Shown piece by piece: positions 24,546 through 37,761 of a stretch of 64,000 nucleotides of DNA. Below the pieces are notes generated by a model. It was not told the DNA's origin. It searched no databases and saw nothing but the letters and a program-made list of their open reading frames with translations. Source of the DNA: Phyllostachys edulis (lineage: Eukaryota > Streptophyta > Magnoliopsida > Poales > Poaceae); the NCBI GenBank assembly GCA_036346405.1, contig CM070566.1:52815231-52879230 (forward strand), given 5' to 3'. Made by a program: the position numbers and the translations under genes. How positions within the stretch are numbered: position 1 is the first letter of the stretch; every line of letters begins with the position of its first letter.

Positions 24546-25295
24546 AGAGAGAACAGGGCACGGAGAACTCACTAAGATCGAGAGAGAGGCCGGAGGAGGT
24601 CGGTGGACGGCGAACAACGGTGTGGAAGCTCACGGTCGAAGGTGAAGAAGGACGGCGATGAAGGGGTCGGCCGGGACTAAAGGATAAAGAGGAAATATGG
24701 CGGCTCGTGTGAAACAAAACTAAAATTGAGTGAGGGGATTGCTTCAAGGAGCTCTGGGGCATGAATTGACATAGGTAGAAGAGGAGGGGGCTGCACAGGC
24801 TGCCACACAGGCGTTGACACAGGTGGGCAGGCGAGGTGGCACCGACGTGGCGTGAAGGTAGTGGCGAGTAGGTGCACCGGGTAGGCCACAATCTTGCGAA
24901 GTCAAAGGAGAAGACCACGTCGGTGAAGAAGCTTTGACGATGGCGGTAGAGGCGATGGCGCGAGCTCTAGCCAGCGGCAGCAAAACTCGAAGCACGGTAA
25001 AATGAGGGCGAGAGAGGGAGAGAAAGGGAGAGTTGAGAGAAACAAGAGGAGGCAAATGGCTCCCTGGTACTCCATTTATAGAGGAAGGAGGAGGACCCGA
25101 CAAAGATGGAGCAAGGATTCATGGGCGGTCTTGGTTTAGGCGCACGCCAGTGTGAGTGAGGGATAGGGGTGGGTAGGGGAGGAGACGAGGGGGAACGGAC
25201 ACGGCGGAGGTGACTAAATTTAATGCGCAAGGACTTTTGCGACGGCCGTGACACGATAGGGAAAAGATGAGAGCAAGTGGGGAGGAGACAAGTGG

Positions 25296-25822
25296 GGCTG
25301 GTCGAAACTAAGAGGGTGGTCGCAACCGAAAGGGTGGGTGGTCGCAACGAAAGGATGGTCGACACCGAGAGGCCGGTCGACTACGAGAGGATGGTCAACA
25401 CCGAGAGGTTGGTTGAGACCGAGAGGCTGATCGAAACCAAGAGGCTAGTCGAGACCGAATGACTAGTCGAGACCGAATGACTGGTCGAGACCGAAAGACT
25501 GGTCGATATCAAAAGACTGGTCGAGACCGAAAGGCTAGTCGAGACCAAAAGGTTGGTTGATACCGAAGGATTGGTCGCGACCGAAAGGCTGGTCGAGACC
25601 GAAGGACTGGTCACGACCGAAAGGCTGGTCGAGACCGAAAGGCTGGTTGAGACCGAAAGACTGGTCGAGACCAAGTCGGTCGAGACCAACAGACTAGTCG
25701 AGACCGAAGGCTGGTTGAAACCAAAGGACTGGTTGCGACCGAAAGACTGGTCGAGACCAAAGGGGTGGTTCAAACCGAGAGGATGGCCAAAACCGAAAGG
25801 GTGGGTCAAATCGAGAGGCTGA
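25296..25822. repeat. Minisatellite 2 in element A, 18-bp unit
   Basis: Roughly 28 units of consensus GGTCGAGACCGAAAGRCT, with variants, cover about 525 bp. Because 18 is a multiple of three and the unit lacks stops in several frames, long apparent proteins arise on both strands; these are artefacts. No such block is seen at the matching place in element B. Confidence 0.88.
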
Positions 25823-26070
25823 TGGGGAAAGGAACGGGCCGACAAGAAATTGGAACAAACAGAGAAAGGGAATTTTAAATACCAGAGAACTCCAATAAAC
25901 TCAAAATAAACCAAATTTTGAATTAGTTGAAGTTGGATTAATTCATATTAAATTGTTTTTATTTTCCAAAATTCTAAGTTAAGCTTTAGCAATTCAATAA
26001 AATCAAATGGTTATTTTTATTTTTGAAAAATTTAAAAATTAAGCTCTGAAAATTGGGATGTTACATCCTG

Positions 26071-29004
26071 CTGAGACAACCACAGTCTCCTCGAGCTTCT
26101 ATCCCTATGTATCTTTATGCCCAAAATTTTCTTTGTTGCCCCTAAGTCTTTCATATCAAATTCCTGACTTAGTAAACCCTTCAAACTAATCACATCACAC
26201 ATGTGCTTTGCAGCAATTAGCATATCATCCACATATAGCAGCAGAAAAATAAATGAACCATCATCAAGGTATCGAACATAAACACAATAGTCATACTCAC
26301 ATCGACTGTAGCCAATCTGCAACATGTAGGAGTCAAAACGTTTGTACCACTGTCTTAGAGACTGTTTCAACCCATACAATGACTTATTTAACTTGCATAC
26401 CAGGTGCTGATTTTCCAGTTTAGTGAACCCTTCTGACTACTCCATGTAGATTTGCTCATCAAGATCACCATGCAAAAACGTCGTTTTCACATCCATCTGT
26501 TCCAAGTGCAAATTCCAACTGGCTACCAATGCAAGAACTGACATGATAGAAGTATGCCTCACAACCGAGGAGAATACATCATCATAATCAATCCCTTTTT
26601 TGTGAATACCCTTTTGCAACTAATCGATCCTTGAACTTTTCTCCTTTTTCTGATACTGCATGGTTTCTCTTGTAGACCTATTTGCACCCAATGGCTTTCT
26701 TATCCTTAAGAAGATGAACTAGCTCCCAAGTCTGATTCTTCTATAAAGACTCCATTTCTTCTGTCATTGCAATCATCCACCTATCTTTCTCCTGGCTTGT
26801 AATGGCCTCCTGAAAATTAGTTGGATCATCAATACTAACAAGAAGAGCAAATGAAACCTGGCCTTCATACCCGAATCTCTTTGGATCTTTCACATTAGTG
26901 TGTCACTGTCTATCTCTTGCCAATTGAAAATTTTGCAAATCCTCTGAAGTGGAATCTGCAGGCACTGTGTGTGAATCGTGGGTCCTTAAACTATGTTCTA
27001 ACTCTACATGCACCATATCTAAACCTCCAATATCATGTGATACTTTCTCTTTGTTTTGTTGTAACATTGATTTCTCATGAAAGACAACATCCCTACTCAT
27101 CACCGCCTTCTTTGATGTCGGATCCCAAAGCTTGTACCCTTTAACACCTTTCTTGAGACCCAGAAAATACACTTTGTTGATTTTGCATCAAGCTTTGACC
27201 TTTCATCAGCTGGTATATGCATATAGGCTGGGCAACAAAAAAAATCTTAGATTAGTAAAATCAATCGAATTACCAGTCCATACCTCCTCTGCAACCTTAC
27301 CACCCAACGATGCACGTGATGATCTATTTATGAGATAGCACGCCATGTTCACGGCCTCTACCTAGAAACATTTAGGAAGCTCTTCATTCAACCTCAAGCA
27401 CTTTGCTCGTTCACAAATAGTCTAGTTCATCCTTTCGCCACATCGCTTTTGTCGGTGTTTTTATGACCTTGAAAATGTCAATCAATACCATGCTCCTCAC
27501 AATATCTCTCAAACTATGAATCAAGATATTCAAGACCATTATCAAATCTCAGATACTTTACCTTCCTGCCTGTTTGGTTTTCCACCTCAGCTTTCCACAC
27601 CTTGAACTTGGCAAACACTTCAGATTTCTGCTTCATGAAATACACCCACACCTTGCGGGAAAAATCATCAATAAAAGTAACAAAATACTGAGCTCCACCC
27701 ATTGACGGTTTTCAAGTAGGCCCCCACACATCAAAGTGTACATAATCAAGTATTCCTTTTGTTTCATGTTTGCCACTTGAGAAGCTAACCTTATACTGTT
27801 TTTCAAGAATACAAAACTTACAGAAACATAACTCGCAACTTTTAATTCCTGCCAATAGGTATCTCTTATGCAATTCCACCATCCCACAAACACTAAGATG
27901 GTCCAACCACATATGCCAAAGTTTTGCCATATCATTATGTGACTCCACTGAACTGACTCCACCTACTACAATGCTCCTTAGTAACATGTAAATATTTCCA
28001 GCAGTTCTTCGACCCTTCATCACAGTCAATGCACCTTTACAAATTTTCATGGTTTCTTTATCGTTACCAACTTTATAAGTAAGACCACTATTATGTAAGG
28101 AGCCTAAAGAGATCATATTCTTTTTCAACCCTGGTATGTACCTAACATTATGCATTGTTCTAACAATACCATCATATGTCTTAATTTCAACTTCACCTAT
28201 CCCGACAATACTATGGCATGTATCATCACCAAGGTAAATAGAACCAAAATTACATGACTTGTATGAAGTGAACCACTCCCTGTTAAGTGTGATGTGATAC
28301 GAGCACTCGAAATCAAGAATCCATGCATCTATCAACCGATTGTTTGAAACTGAGAGAACATCTGCATCACTGCTATCCAAGTCATTTTTCTTAGCCACAT
28401 TGACAACCTTCTCATCACGCTTCCCACCATTCTATTCTTTCAATTTTGGACAATCCCTCTTCATATGCCCCCATCTCCTTGCACTTGTAGCACTCGATAT
28501 TCTTTCTGCTCCTTGACTATGATCTAGATTTACACCTTCCAGATCTCTCCTGGTCTTGTTTCCTTCCACGATCACCCTTCGTATACAAACTATCACCCTA
28601 AGAGCTCTCCCCAGCGTTCAGCTTCCATTGATTATGCGCCAACAGGGCCATGGTAATCTCACCAACCTTGGTAGTATCTTTCCGTATGTCAGAGTGGTGA
28701 CCAAGTGTTTATAGGAAGGTGGCAATGAACACAACAGAATTATCGCCTTGTTTTCATCTGCGATCTTCACCTCCAGATGCCCTAGATCAGTGATCACCTG
28801 ATAAAAGACATTCACATGCTGTGCAAGATCAGAACCCTCCTGCATCTTCAGCCCGTACAACCTCTGCTTTAGATACATCTTGTTCGTTAGGGATTTGGAC
28901 ATAAACTGAGTATGCAACTTGTCACGGACTTCTTTCGGCGAGGTCATATCCATCACATGATACATGACTTGATCCGAAAGACACAACCATATGATCGCGA
29001 CTAC
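26071..29004 (-). pseudogene. Element G gag to reverse transcriptase, interrupted
   Basis: From right to left on the minus strand: gag continuing with VVAIIWLCLSDQVMYHVMDM and KSLTNKMYLKQRLYGLKMQ, a degraded CCHC knuckle near 28480, a protease-like stretch WILDFECSYHITLNREW (the usual DSG is DFE here), GAG-pre-integrase CKFCILEKQYKVSF, integrase YFVTFIDDFSRKVWVYFMKQ (27514-27702), then RT pieces QMDVKTTFLHGDLDEQIYME (26437-26619) and MYGLKQSLRQWYKRF...LLLYVDDMLIAA (26032-26379). It ends at LWLSQQ where element A was inserted. Several stops and frameshifts make it inactive. Confidence 0.88.
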
Positions 29005-29769
29005 CTGCTTGAAGAATCTAGACTCGCCATTATGTGTTAATGGAGTATTTTGGTAATTAATGACAATCGTATTGAGGGCTAATATTTCCATGAGTTGGTG
29101 AAATAGGTTAAGTCACATGATGATGAAAGGCAATTGATGGCTCAATATTTTAAAAGTTATCAAATCAAGACTTTGGATAAAGGAGGCTATCATGTGTTGA
29201 TAAGCGTCAAGTCAAGATCATGGAGTAAAGAGAATCATCGTGTGTTGATAATTATCAAAGTCAAGAACCCAAACTTGGAGTGTAGTGGTTAGCTATCAAG
29301 AAAACACTTCAAGATGAATGCTCAAGGCAAATGTATGACTAACATAGGCTAAGTTTTATTAATAGTCTTTTACTGGTCTTGGTATTTGGTGTGAAGACCG
29401 AATTGCTAGTATAGGTTGTCATACTATTAAGAGGGGTCTTGACTAGTAGGTTAAATGTGTCATGTGTTGATAGCTCTGTATGCTTGCTCTAGCTCTCTTT
29501 ATCATATTGTCGATATTTGTGAATGTGTTTTGCAAATAGTTGAGACTTATGTAAAATCCTTGAAGCATGTGACTTTGGTTTGCGAATGTGTTTTTGCAAA
29601 TAGTTTAAGTCCATGTACCTTCTCCTTGTGGCATAATTCTAAAAGTCAGCAAATATATTTTGCAACTTGTTGAGAATCATGTTTTCATACCTTGCTTGCA
29701 TCTCGTATCTTTTGCAAATGTGTTTTGCAAAGTTGAGTTGAAGCGTTATGCAAAAATCATTTTTTGTTT

Positions 29770-30205
29770 CATGAACCAGTCTGACCACAATATTATCCCC
29801 AGACTAACCGAACCCCGGTCTGGGCCAGGTAGTTAGGTTTTTCCAGAGAGCATCCTTTCTCTGTTTTGATATGCGGACTGACCGCAGTTGGAGGGCCGGA
29901 TTGACCGGACCTTCGGGTCAAGTGACCCGGTCAGCTTTTTCTAGAGAAAGATGTTTTTGGAGGCTTGCTACATATTCCCTTGTACAGACTAACTGCAGTT
30001 AGTGTGCTAGACTGACCAGACCTCCGGGTCTTGTGACCGGTCAGCTTTTTCTAGTAGCATATTTTCCTTTGTTTTTGGTTTTCCTTGAACCCGGTTTGAC
30101 CGGATCTTATATGGGTGGACTGACAAGACTTGTCATAACAGGCAGATTTTGTTGCAATGATTATTGCAAAAGTTACCATTATACAGTTGCCCGGTTTGAC
30201 CGGCT
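29770..30205. repeat. CCGGTTTGACCGG-type motif cluster in element E
   Basis: Irregularly spaced short motifs (GACCGGTCAGC, GGTTTGACCGG, GACTGACCGCAG, GGTCTGGG) cover about 430 bp of the element. They resemble the arrays in D LTRs and F but are not the same sequence. Confidence 0.6.
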
Positions 30206-30908
30206 GTGCTGCTTTTTGCATAGTTTCTCTTCAAACGGTAGTTTCTTGTGTGGGTGTATAAATACCCCTTGTGGTCGGTTGGAGAGTAAGTGCTGATGAT
30301 ACATTCATCTCCCTTGAGCAAAAGAGCAAACCCTTTCATCTCTTGTGTGCATGTGTTGCGCTTAATGAGTTTAGAGAGCAAGATTCTAGTGCATGTTTTG
30401 TATTAAGTAGTGGATTGTGTATCCATTGAGCTTTAGACACTTGATTCGTTTAAGTGAACGTCTTCGACTTGTTACTCTTGGTGTTTGCCGACACCTAGAC
30501 GACTTAGAGAAGTTGTGCCCGTGATCTTCTCAAAGAAGGTTGCGAGGAGACCTAGGCGTTTGTAAGTGGCTTGGTGCTTACCATCTCCGGAGTGGAGAAA
30601 AAACAACCCCGAGTGGATTCGAGGTGTTGGCTCAATCGTGGAGCCGGTCCAACTTGTTTGGGCTTACCTCAACGTGGACTAGGAGAAATCGTAAGTTTCC
30701 GAACATCACGAGAAAAAGTTCAAGTGTTCATGTGGTTTATTTTCTCGAGCTTTACTCTATTGCAATTTACTTTTATAGAATTAAATTGCCCACTTGTATT
30801 TGTATGTTTGCTATCATTATCAGTAGTCATAGATTGCTTGGTGCACACTTAGTCAAGACTAGTTGATTTAACTTTTTTTAATTGAGCAAAATCAGATTGA
30901 TTTATAAT

Positions 30909-32921
30909 TGTAGGACCGGAAAGGCGACTAGAGGGGGGGTGAATAGGAGCACAAATCCTTTTTCTCCTAGTTTGAATCCAACACGATTTTCACTTCAATA
31001 GCTACGAGAGCTACGAAGATCAAAGAACAAATACAGCAGAAGACTTGTATTGAATCCAACCTAAAACCCCAAAGCAATAGACAAAAACTCAAACCCTAAA
31101 TGAGTCTGGCGGTCTGACCGGCGTGCACCGAGCGGTCTGACTGACCAGCGGTCTGACCGGCGTGCACCAAGCGGTCTAACCGCACCTGACGATGAACAGG
31201 GAAAATAGCCCAACGCCCAAAGCACAAAATGATCTAACTTTTGATCTACAATTCCAAACTCGACCAAACTTGAGGCACACCTTCCCAAGGATATCATAAA
31301 CCTATTCCAAGCAACGATCGTCGAGATCTTTGCCAAAGTTCTGACCTTTTTCCATTTGAGTGAAGGGCGTTCAAAAACCGAGTCAAAACGAAAAACGCGA
31401 TCTAAACCTTGCTCGTGAGTAAAGGATGTTCAGGATGATCCTAGAAGGGTTTCTACACATCACAGCAAGCTAGAACACCACAAAGATTCAAGAGAAAATC
31501 GATGGAACATCAAAAACTCCAAATCATCAAAATAGATGGCAAGAACAAAAGAGACTCATCTTTGAGAACTTGCTTGGATTGATTTGAGGTTGAGGATTGA
31601 TGTTTACAGCCACTCCAACTTGGAGGACAAAACTCAATACATGAGCACACAATCAATCAATCCCTAGAACCCTAACATCTCTTTCCTTCTCTCCAAAGCC
31701 CTAAAACAAACTAGGGTTTTTCTCAATGAAGTGCTTGGGGATTGCTGGACAGCAACCACCCCTATTTGTAGTGGAGGCTAGTTTCTAGAAGACTATACCC
31801 ATTGGGCACCCATTAAGCCCACTAACAAACGGATTTAACTCACGCATGCATATTAAAGCGTTGTCTTCATCTTCACTTGACCTAAACCGCTTCTCCTTGC
31901 GTTGTCTTGCGCCGCGGTTTAGCCCAAGGTCATCAAGGCGGTATTTGGTGAAATTACCAAAATACCCCTTCTTGATCTTTCTCCGAAGACCAAGTCCAAT
32001 CTTGGTGAAGCACTCGCCTACTTCGCCACGTGTAGGTTGATCAAAGACTCCCATCACGTCGGCAAGTCTCTCCTGTCCGGCTCCTGCAAACCACCAAGGC
32101 ACTTGCAGACCCGCGCCGCTGATCCAACCGTCCGTCATCGGCGCCTGCTTCGGTCATCCTTGTCCAATCTGCGCCATGCTTGAGTCCATTGACCTCACCC
32201 GGCATCCTTGATCGTTCTGAACCTCAGCTCTCCAAGCTTAGTCCCGATCATCCTCGCCGTTGACCGTCGTTGACCTCCAAGCAACCTGCACATCAATAGA
32301 CAAAGAAGTCGATTCCGAGAACAAGTTCTTCACAACTTGACCTACGTTAGTCAAAACATGCACCACGCAACACAAATGCATTGAAACATATGAACTTGAC
32401 CTAACCAAACAATCATCGCCACCGAATTGGCCGATGAACAAGCCAAACCGGTCGATCACGCCACTTTGGTTGGTCTCGACCGCCACCGGACTTAGCCAAA
32501 AATCCACCCTTGGAAATCCAAAACTCTCTGGAATTTTCAAACCAATAGAACTTTTGCCTGGAAGCTCCAAAAATAATGAGACCAAGAGTAGTAGAACCTC
32601 CTCTCTTGCCTACACCTTCTATTTTTGGCCTAGCTCAAAAATCCAAAATCATTGCATGGCCGGTCTGACTGGTTTCACAAAGTCAGTCTGACCGCCACTC
32701 AAAGGCCGGTCAGACCGCCGATTTGGCCGGTCGGACTGCCAACACTTTCTCAGCAAACCCAGTTTAGGCATGGTGGTCTGACCGCCAAAATGGCCGATCA
32801 GACCGCCAGTGACCTGACAGCCTGAACAAAATCCGAAAACGACGATTTCAACAAGACTTCAAAGTTATTGCCAATTGTCTCATCATCCTAAGATCATGAG
32901 CATATCCTCATGATATCCACA
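30909..32921 (-). repeat. 3' LTR of element D
   Basis: 2013 bp. It contains two groups of GCGGTCTGACCGG-type motifs (about 31105-31180 and 32655-32815). On the plus strand its left end (GTAGGACCGG...GACTAGAGGGG) is the reverse complement of the shared D/E/F terminal sequence. Confidence 0.92.
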
Positions 32922-34591
32922 ATCTCCCCCTTGATAAACACATTGGCAATTTTCCAGAAAATGTGAATTGGTGGTTTGAAATTGTATTTACTCGATGTTT
33001 TCGCACAAAAGCACAACTTGGTCCATAAGCAAGAGAAGGCAATGAAAAAGGACCAAGCTGGCATCAGAATAGTATAGGCCAGTGAGATACGGCAAAAGAA
33101 AACATGAAAACTTCAAATTCCAGAAAAGAGTCAAATAACTCACTTAAGATCCATAAGAAAGAACAATTGATCAAAATGACCTTTGATCAAGGTGAGGATC
33201 CAAGAGATGCAATTCAAGTTCAGAATTGGCAATAAGAGCACAAAAATGCATATGAGATGCTCCCCCTCACTATGATCATCATTTTCGAGAAAATTTCATT
33301 TTCTCACCAAAAAGCTCTAAAACACAAACATTTTTACCAATCTTTCTCCCCCTTTGACAATAGATTCATCAAGGTTCATGGAAGAAGAGAGAGCATGAAT
33401 GAAATGGAATGGCTGCAATTTATTCATTTTTAGCATAGGAAGCCATGAAAATTATCCAAGAGGACTCTACAAGTATTACACCAAGCCATATTATGTGAAG
33501 AAGCTATTGTAAATCATGACAAATCATATATAGCAAAGCGAAAGCCAGATGAACAATAATCTGAGATTAAATGACCGTTTAGTATGACTAGGTGTTCAAG
33601 ATCATAGTTTAGTCAAAGGTATCCAAAAATGAGTCAAGCCATGTCAATAAACTAAATGGAACCAAGAAGCTACAAAAGAGTTAATTTAGAGCGCTATGAG
33701 TTCAATGAAGAATCAATTTGTTCAAGTACTTTGAAATTTAGCACATTAAGCACTTGCTAAAAATTTTATTGGTTTTATCTTAGCAAAGCAAGTCCTGGAC
33801 TAGAAGCCATCCACAACTGTCTCCTAAGCTTCAACCAATTTTCACAATTTGCTTTGTTTTTAGCCATCTGCTAGATCTCAAGCCTTGCCGTGACCATCTC
33901 AAGCAAGAAACTTAAAAGAGTGATCTAGGTCATCCAAAACTCCCCCTGAGTTTATGCCTAGTGTAATGGCAAGCCGTCTCATGAGAAAGAATTGGTGAGA
34001 TCAGTTTTTTCGCACAGAAGAACTCATTTTTCATTTTATTAACTTAGGAACTAGCATAGCTCAATCTAAAACTCAAATTAGATTCAAGAATCAACTTAGC
34101 CTATTTGATATGGCATGAATCATGAAAAGATCACTATGGCAAAACTAGTCACAAAATCCAAAAAGTCATATTTTAATTCAAGTTTTTCACATTTAATAGA
34201 GCTAGCATGGTAAAAGCTAAGCTACACATGGAAAGTCATGATAAACCTAGCAAACTAACACAAGATATAGAAAGGTATAAATCATGAAATCATGTCACAC
34301 AAGGATAATAATCAAGACTCCGTGATTTTATATTACAATACAAGTTGCTGATTTTAAAATGCAATATGGTACAATGAATGCAAAAGATCCAACTACCCCT
34401 CAAAACATGCCAAGAGGACGAATAACCCCCAACTCTCCCCGCAAAGAAGCAAAACGAGAAGAATTAAGAGCCTTAGTGAAAATATCCGCAACCTGCTGCT
34501 CAGACTCTACAAAGTGAAGCACAACATCACTCTTCTCTACATGGTCTCTAAGGAAATGATAATGAATGTCAATGTGCTTAGTCCTAGAGTG
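32922..34591 (-). other. Element D: about 1.7 kb without coding between RNase H and the 3' LTR
   Basis: AT-rich sequence with no credible reading frame. Its right end holds a second Copia-like tail, and its left end is the polypurine tract at about 32922-32932. Copia elements of the SIRE/Maximus kind often carry extra sequence here, sometimes an envelope-like frame (general knowledge); no such frame is seen in this copy. Confidence 0.6.
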
Positions 34592-35646
34592 CTACACTGG
34601 GTTTTTGGTAATGTTTATGGCACTAGTGTTGTCACAAAAAAGAGGAACACTATCCAAAAACAACCCATAATTCCGTAGAGTAGACAAGATCCAGAGAACC
34701 TGAGAGCAACTACTGGCTGCAGCTACATACTTTGCCTCGGCAGTGGATTGTGCAACAGAGGACTGCTTCCTAGAAGACCAAAAGATAAGAGAGGTGCCTA
34801 AGAAATGACAAGTGCTAGAAGTACTCTTCCTATCCACTCTACACCCCACAAAATCAAGATTTAAAAAAAGCCGAATGGAGAGAGTAGAATCAGAAGAAAA
34901 CCAGAGTCCAAAGTCAAGAGTGTCCTAGAGGTACCTGAAGATGTGACACGCTGCTTGACGATGTGAGACACAAGGGGAAGCCTGAAATCGAGTGCACAAA
35001 CACACAAAGAACTATATGTCCGGCCTCGGCGTGAGGTAGAGGGAGCCAATCATGTCATGCAGTACTCATCCGTCCACTTGCCTCCATCCTCATCAGATCC
35101 AAAGACGGTAGAAGTGGCAATGAGAGTAGACATTGGCTTGCTGCTTCCCATGTCGAAGCGCCGAAGAAGGTCCTTTGTGTACTTGCTTTGATGAATGAAG
35201 GTACTTTCTTTTAGTTGTTTGACTTGAAGACCAAGGAAGAAAGTCAGCCCGCCCATCATACTCATTTCGAATTCTCTGCTCATAGAGTCTGAAAATCTGG
35301 AAACCAAAGCATGAGAAGAACCACCGAATATGATGTCATCCACATAAATATGAACCAGTAAGAAATCACTACCATGTCTGAGAGTGAACAAGGTTTTATC
35401 TACCATTCTCATTTTGAATTCATTTTTAAGAAAGAAACTCTTAAGTCTATCATACCAAACTCTAGGGGCTTGCTTCAATCCATACAAGGCTTTGGAGAGC
35501 TTAAACTCATGGTTTGGGAACTTGGAATTTTCAAAACTAGAGGGTTGCTTGACAAAGACCTCTTCTTCTATAAAACCATTAAGGAAAGCACTCTTGACAT
35601 CCATTTGAAAAAGCTTAAAGCCTTTAGATGTCGCGAAAGCTAGCAA
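34592..35646 (-). pseudogene. Element D reverse transcriptase and RNase H
   Basis: RT at 35050-35646 reads GFKLFQMDVKSAFLNGFI, FKLSKALYGLKQAPRVWYD, then the catalytic VHIYVDDIIFGG, FEMSMMGGLTFFLGLQV and YTKDLLRRFDM. It ends in a stop at 35050. The RNase H part at 34592-34849 has GCRVDRKSTSSTCHFLG, WSSRKQSSVAQSTAEAKYVA and CDNTSAINITKNPV. The connecting segment 34850-35049 is out of frame. The upstream RT start (NQVWTLVEPP) is at about 35800-35850 in a separate frame. Confidence 0.85.
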
Positions 35647-35773
35647 TATGCGAATGGCTTCTAATCTAGCTACAGGAGCAAAGGTCTCTTTAAAGTCTAA
35701 GCCTTCTACCTGGGAAAAACCTTAAGCTACAAGCCTAGTCTTGTTGCGAACTACCAACCCATCCTCAATTTGC

Positions 35774-37527
35774 TTATTTTTGAAAATCCATTTTGTTCCA
35801 ATAAAAGTTTTGATTAGGTGGAGGTTCAACTAAGGTCCAGACTTGGTTTCTTTCAAAATTTTCAAGCTCTTCATGCATGGCATTGACCCCAGAGGAATCA
35901 GATAAAGTATGGATGACATCTCGGGGTTCAAAAGATGCAACAAAAGCAGAATGTGCATGAGAATCTGGAGAAATAAACCTGGAGCAAGTAACTCGCTCAT
36001 GGAGATCCCCAATTATCTGCTCAGTTGGGTGTTGTCGCTGAATATGAAGAGGAGGTCCTCGTGCAGATGTGGCCTCTACCTCATGGGCTGTGGAAATAGG
36101 AGCAGAGCCACTCGAATCGCCGGTGAAAATAGGAGGAGGCTGCTCAGCTGAAGCTGGAGATGTAGAAGCAGGCTCTCCAACCATCTCAGCAATGACTGGA
36201 GGATGGATTGGACCTTCATCCTCTATGTCAGAGTCATCGTCGACGAAGATGCTTTCTCGAATATCAAGAACCTGTGTACCGGCAGCATCGGGTCTAGTAC
36301 CAGGACTAGCCTCATCAAAAGTGACTTCACAAGTCTCAACAATTTTGTTAGTATCCTAATTAAATACACGATAACCACAAGAATGAGCAGGATATCCAAG
36401 AAAAATACCATCATAACATCTTGATTCAAATTTGTCCAAGTTTCCATATTTAAGAATGAAGCACTTGCAACCAAAAATCTTGAAATGAGAGACTTTAGGC
36501 CTATGACCAAATCTAAGCTCAAAAGAAGTCTTTCCTATGACATATCTCAAGAACACCTTGTTGGACACATAACAAGCAGTAAAGATCGCCTCAGCCCAAA
36601 ACCTCCTAGGTGTACTATGTTCATCTAGCATGGTCCTAGCCATCTCTACAAAGGTCATGTTCTTCCTCTCCACAACCCCATTCTACTGGGGAACTCGAGG
36701 TGAAGAGAACCGGTGCTCAAGTCCTCTCTCAGTGCAGAAAGTGGCAAAGGAAGAGTTCTTGAATTCTGTGCCATTGTCACTTCTAATGGTCCTCAAAGCT
36801 CTAAGAAGATCAACAGCTAGTCTAAGGGCTAACTCTCTAAAACCGCCAAAAGCCTCATCCTTAGAAACCGAAAATATACCCATGAATATCCGGAGAAATC
36901 ATCCACAATCACAAGCACATACAACTTTCCTCCCGCAGACTGCACTCTAGTGGGGCCAACCATGTCTAAGTGCAAGAGCTAACCAGTCCATCGGTCATCA
37001 CTAAAGAAAGAGGTGGATGAGAAGCGTAAACCATCTTACCATGTCTACAGGTGTGCACACTAGGTCTCTAACATTCTTAAGCTTAGGCAAACCTCTAATC
37101 AAATCTTTGCTATTGATTCTGGTCAAATGGTCGAAGCCTATATGTCCAAGCCTACGGTGCCACAACACAAGATCATGAGAGACTGAAGCCACAAGACACC
37201 TAGAAATTTGGAAGAAGAAGATATCAAATCAAGATAAAAGATCTTCTCAAACCTAGATATCCCAAAGACACGCTCACCCGAGGAGTCCAGTACTCTACAC
37301 TCACCACTCTTAAACCTCACTTCTAGACCCTCATCAAGAAGCTGAGAGACAGATAGCAGATTATACCTCAGCTTACTTACCAAAGCGACGTCCTTAAGCA
37401 TAAAGTTGTTGTTTACACACATTGTGCCCTTGGCTGTCACGATCTCGGTAGAAGCATCCCCAAATGTGATCAACTCGTTGCTGGATGCACGTGTGAGGAA
37501 GGAGAACCATCTAGAATCTCCAGTCAT
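35774..37527 (-). pseudogene. Element D protease and integrase region
   Basis: The protease active-site region reads VDSGCSRHMTGD at about 37495-37545, with an in-frame TAG just before it. FLTRASSNELITFGDAS and LRYNLLSVSQLLDEGL follow (37138-37527). The integrase parts are LVLWHRRLGHIGFDHL (37001-37192), LRTIRSDNGTEFKNSSF (36683-36883), and MERKNMTFVEMARTMLDEH with FEKASSS-type C-terminal pieces (36223-36673). The serine/proline-rich spacer is at 35774-36184. At least four frame breaks are present. Confidence 0.8.
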
Positions 37528-37761
37528 GTGTCGAGAACACCCAGAGTCAACAAGCTATATGTCCTGCTTCCTCGCACGATGAACCTCGTCGGGATCGCTG
37601 AAAAGCTCATCGTCATTGGAGGAGTCGATGTCGTGGCTGTTCTTGGCCATGAAGCACATGCTGGTGAAGTCCTGGGCCTTCTTGCCATGGGAATCATCAT
37701 TGTCGTCCTCCGTCCCCGAGTCCATATCGCCCATATCAACATTCTTAAGAGCGGCAAGGAC

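Larger units (their letters stand above)
12735..26065 (+). mobile_element. Element A: long LTR-type insertion in G, inverted relative to B, carrying H and C
   Basis: It begins TGTCGGGACCCCGG, ends AATTGGGATGTTACA, and is flanked by TCCTG (12730-12734 and 26066-26070). Sequence from 12735 to about 14538 parallels element B read on the other strand (for example the TCACCAAGCATTGTCCATAA and ATCAAAGGTCTACGACTTGC regions), and the last about 200 bp parallel B's left end. Without H the element is about 3.7 kb, similar to B plus two minisatellite blocks (24157-24545, 25296-25822). No coding region of its own is seen. It is best read as a solo LTR of the B family. Confidence 0.8.

Noticed and set aside
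24157..25822. CRISPR-like array
   Set aside because: The repeats are contiguous or nearly so, with no unique spacers, and the DNA is plant nuclear. They are minisatellites.
25296..25914. 177-codon open stretch on the minus strand and matching ones on the plus strand
   Set aside because: They arise from the 18-bp minisatellite, which has no stop in several frames. The repeated VSTSLS-type peptide is not a known protein.
7792..26065. One 18-kb DNA transposon with TGTAACATCCC inverted ends (7792 and 26065)
   Set aside because: The ends are perfect inverted repeats and look like a giant TIR element, but the 40-bp RT island at 12695-12734 and the two different 5-bp TSDs show two inverted LTR-type insertions.
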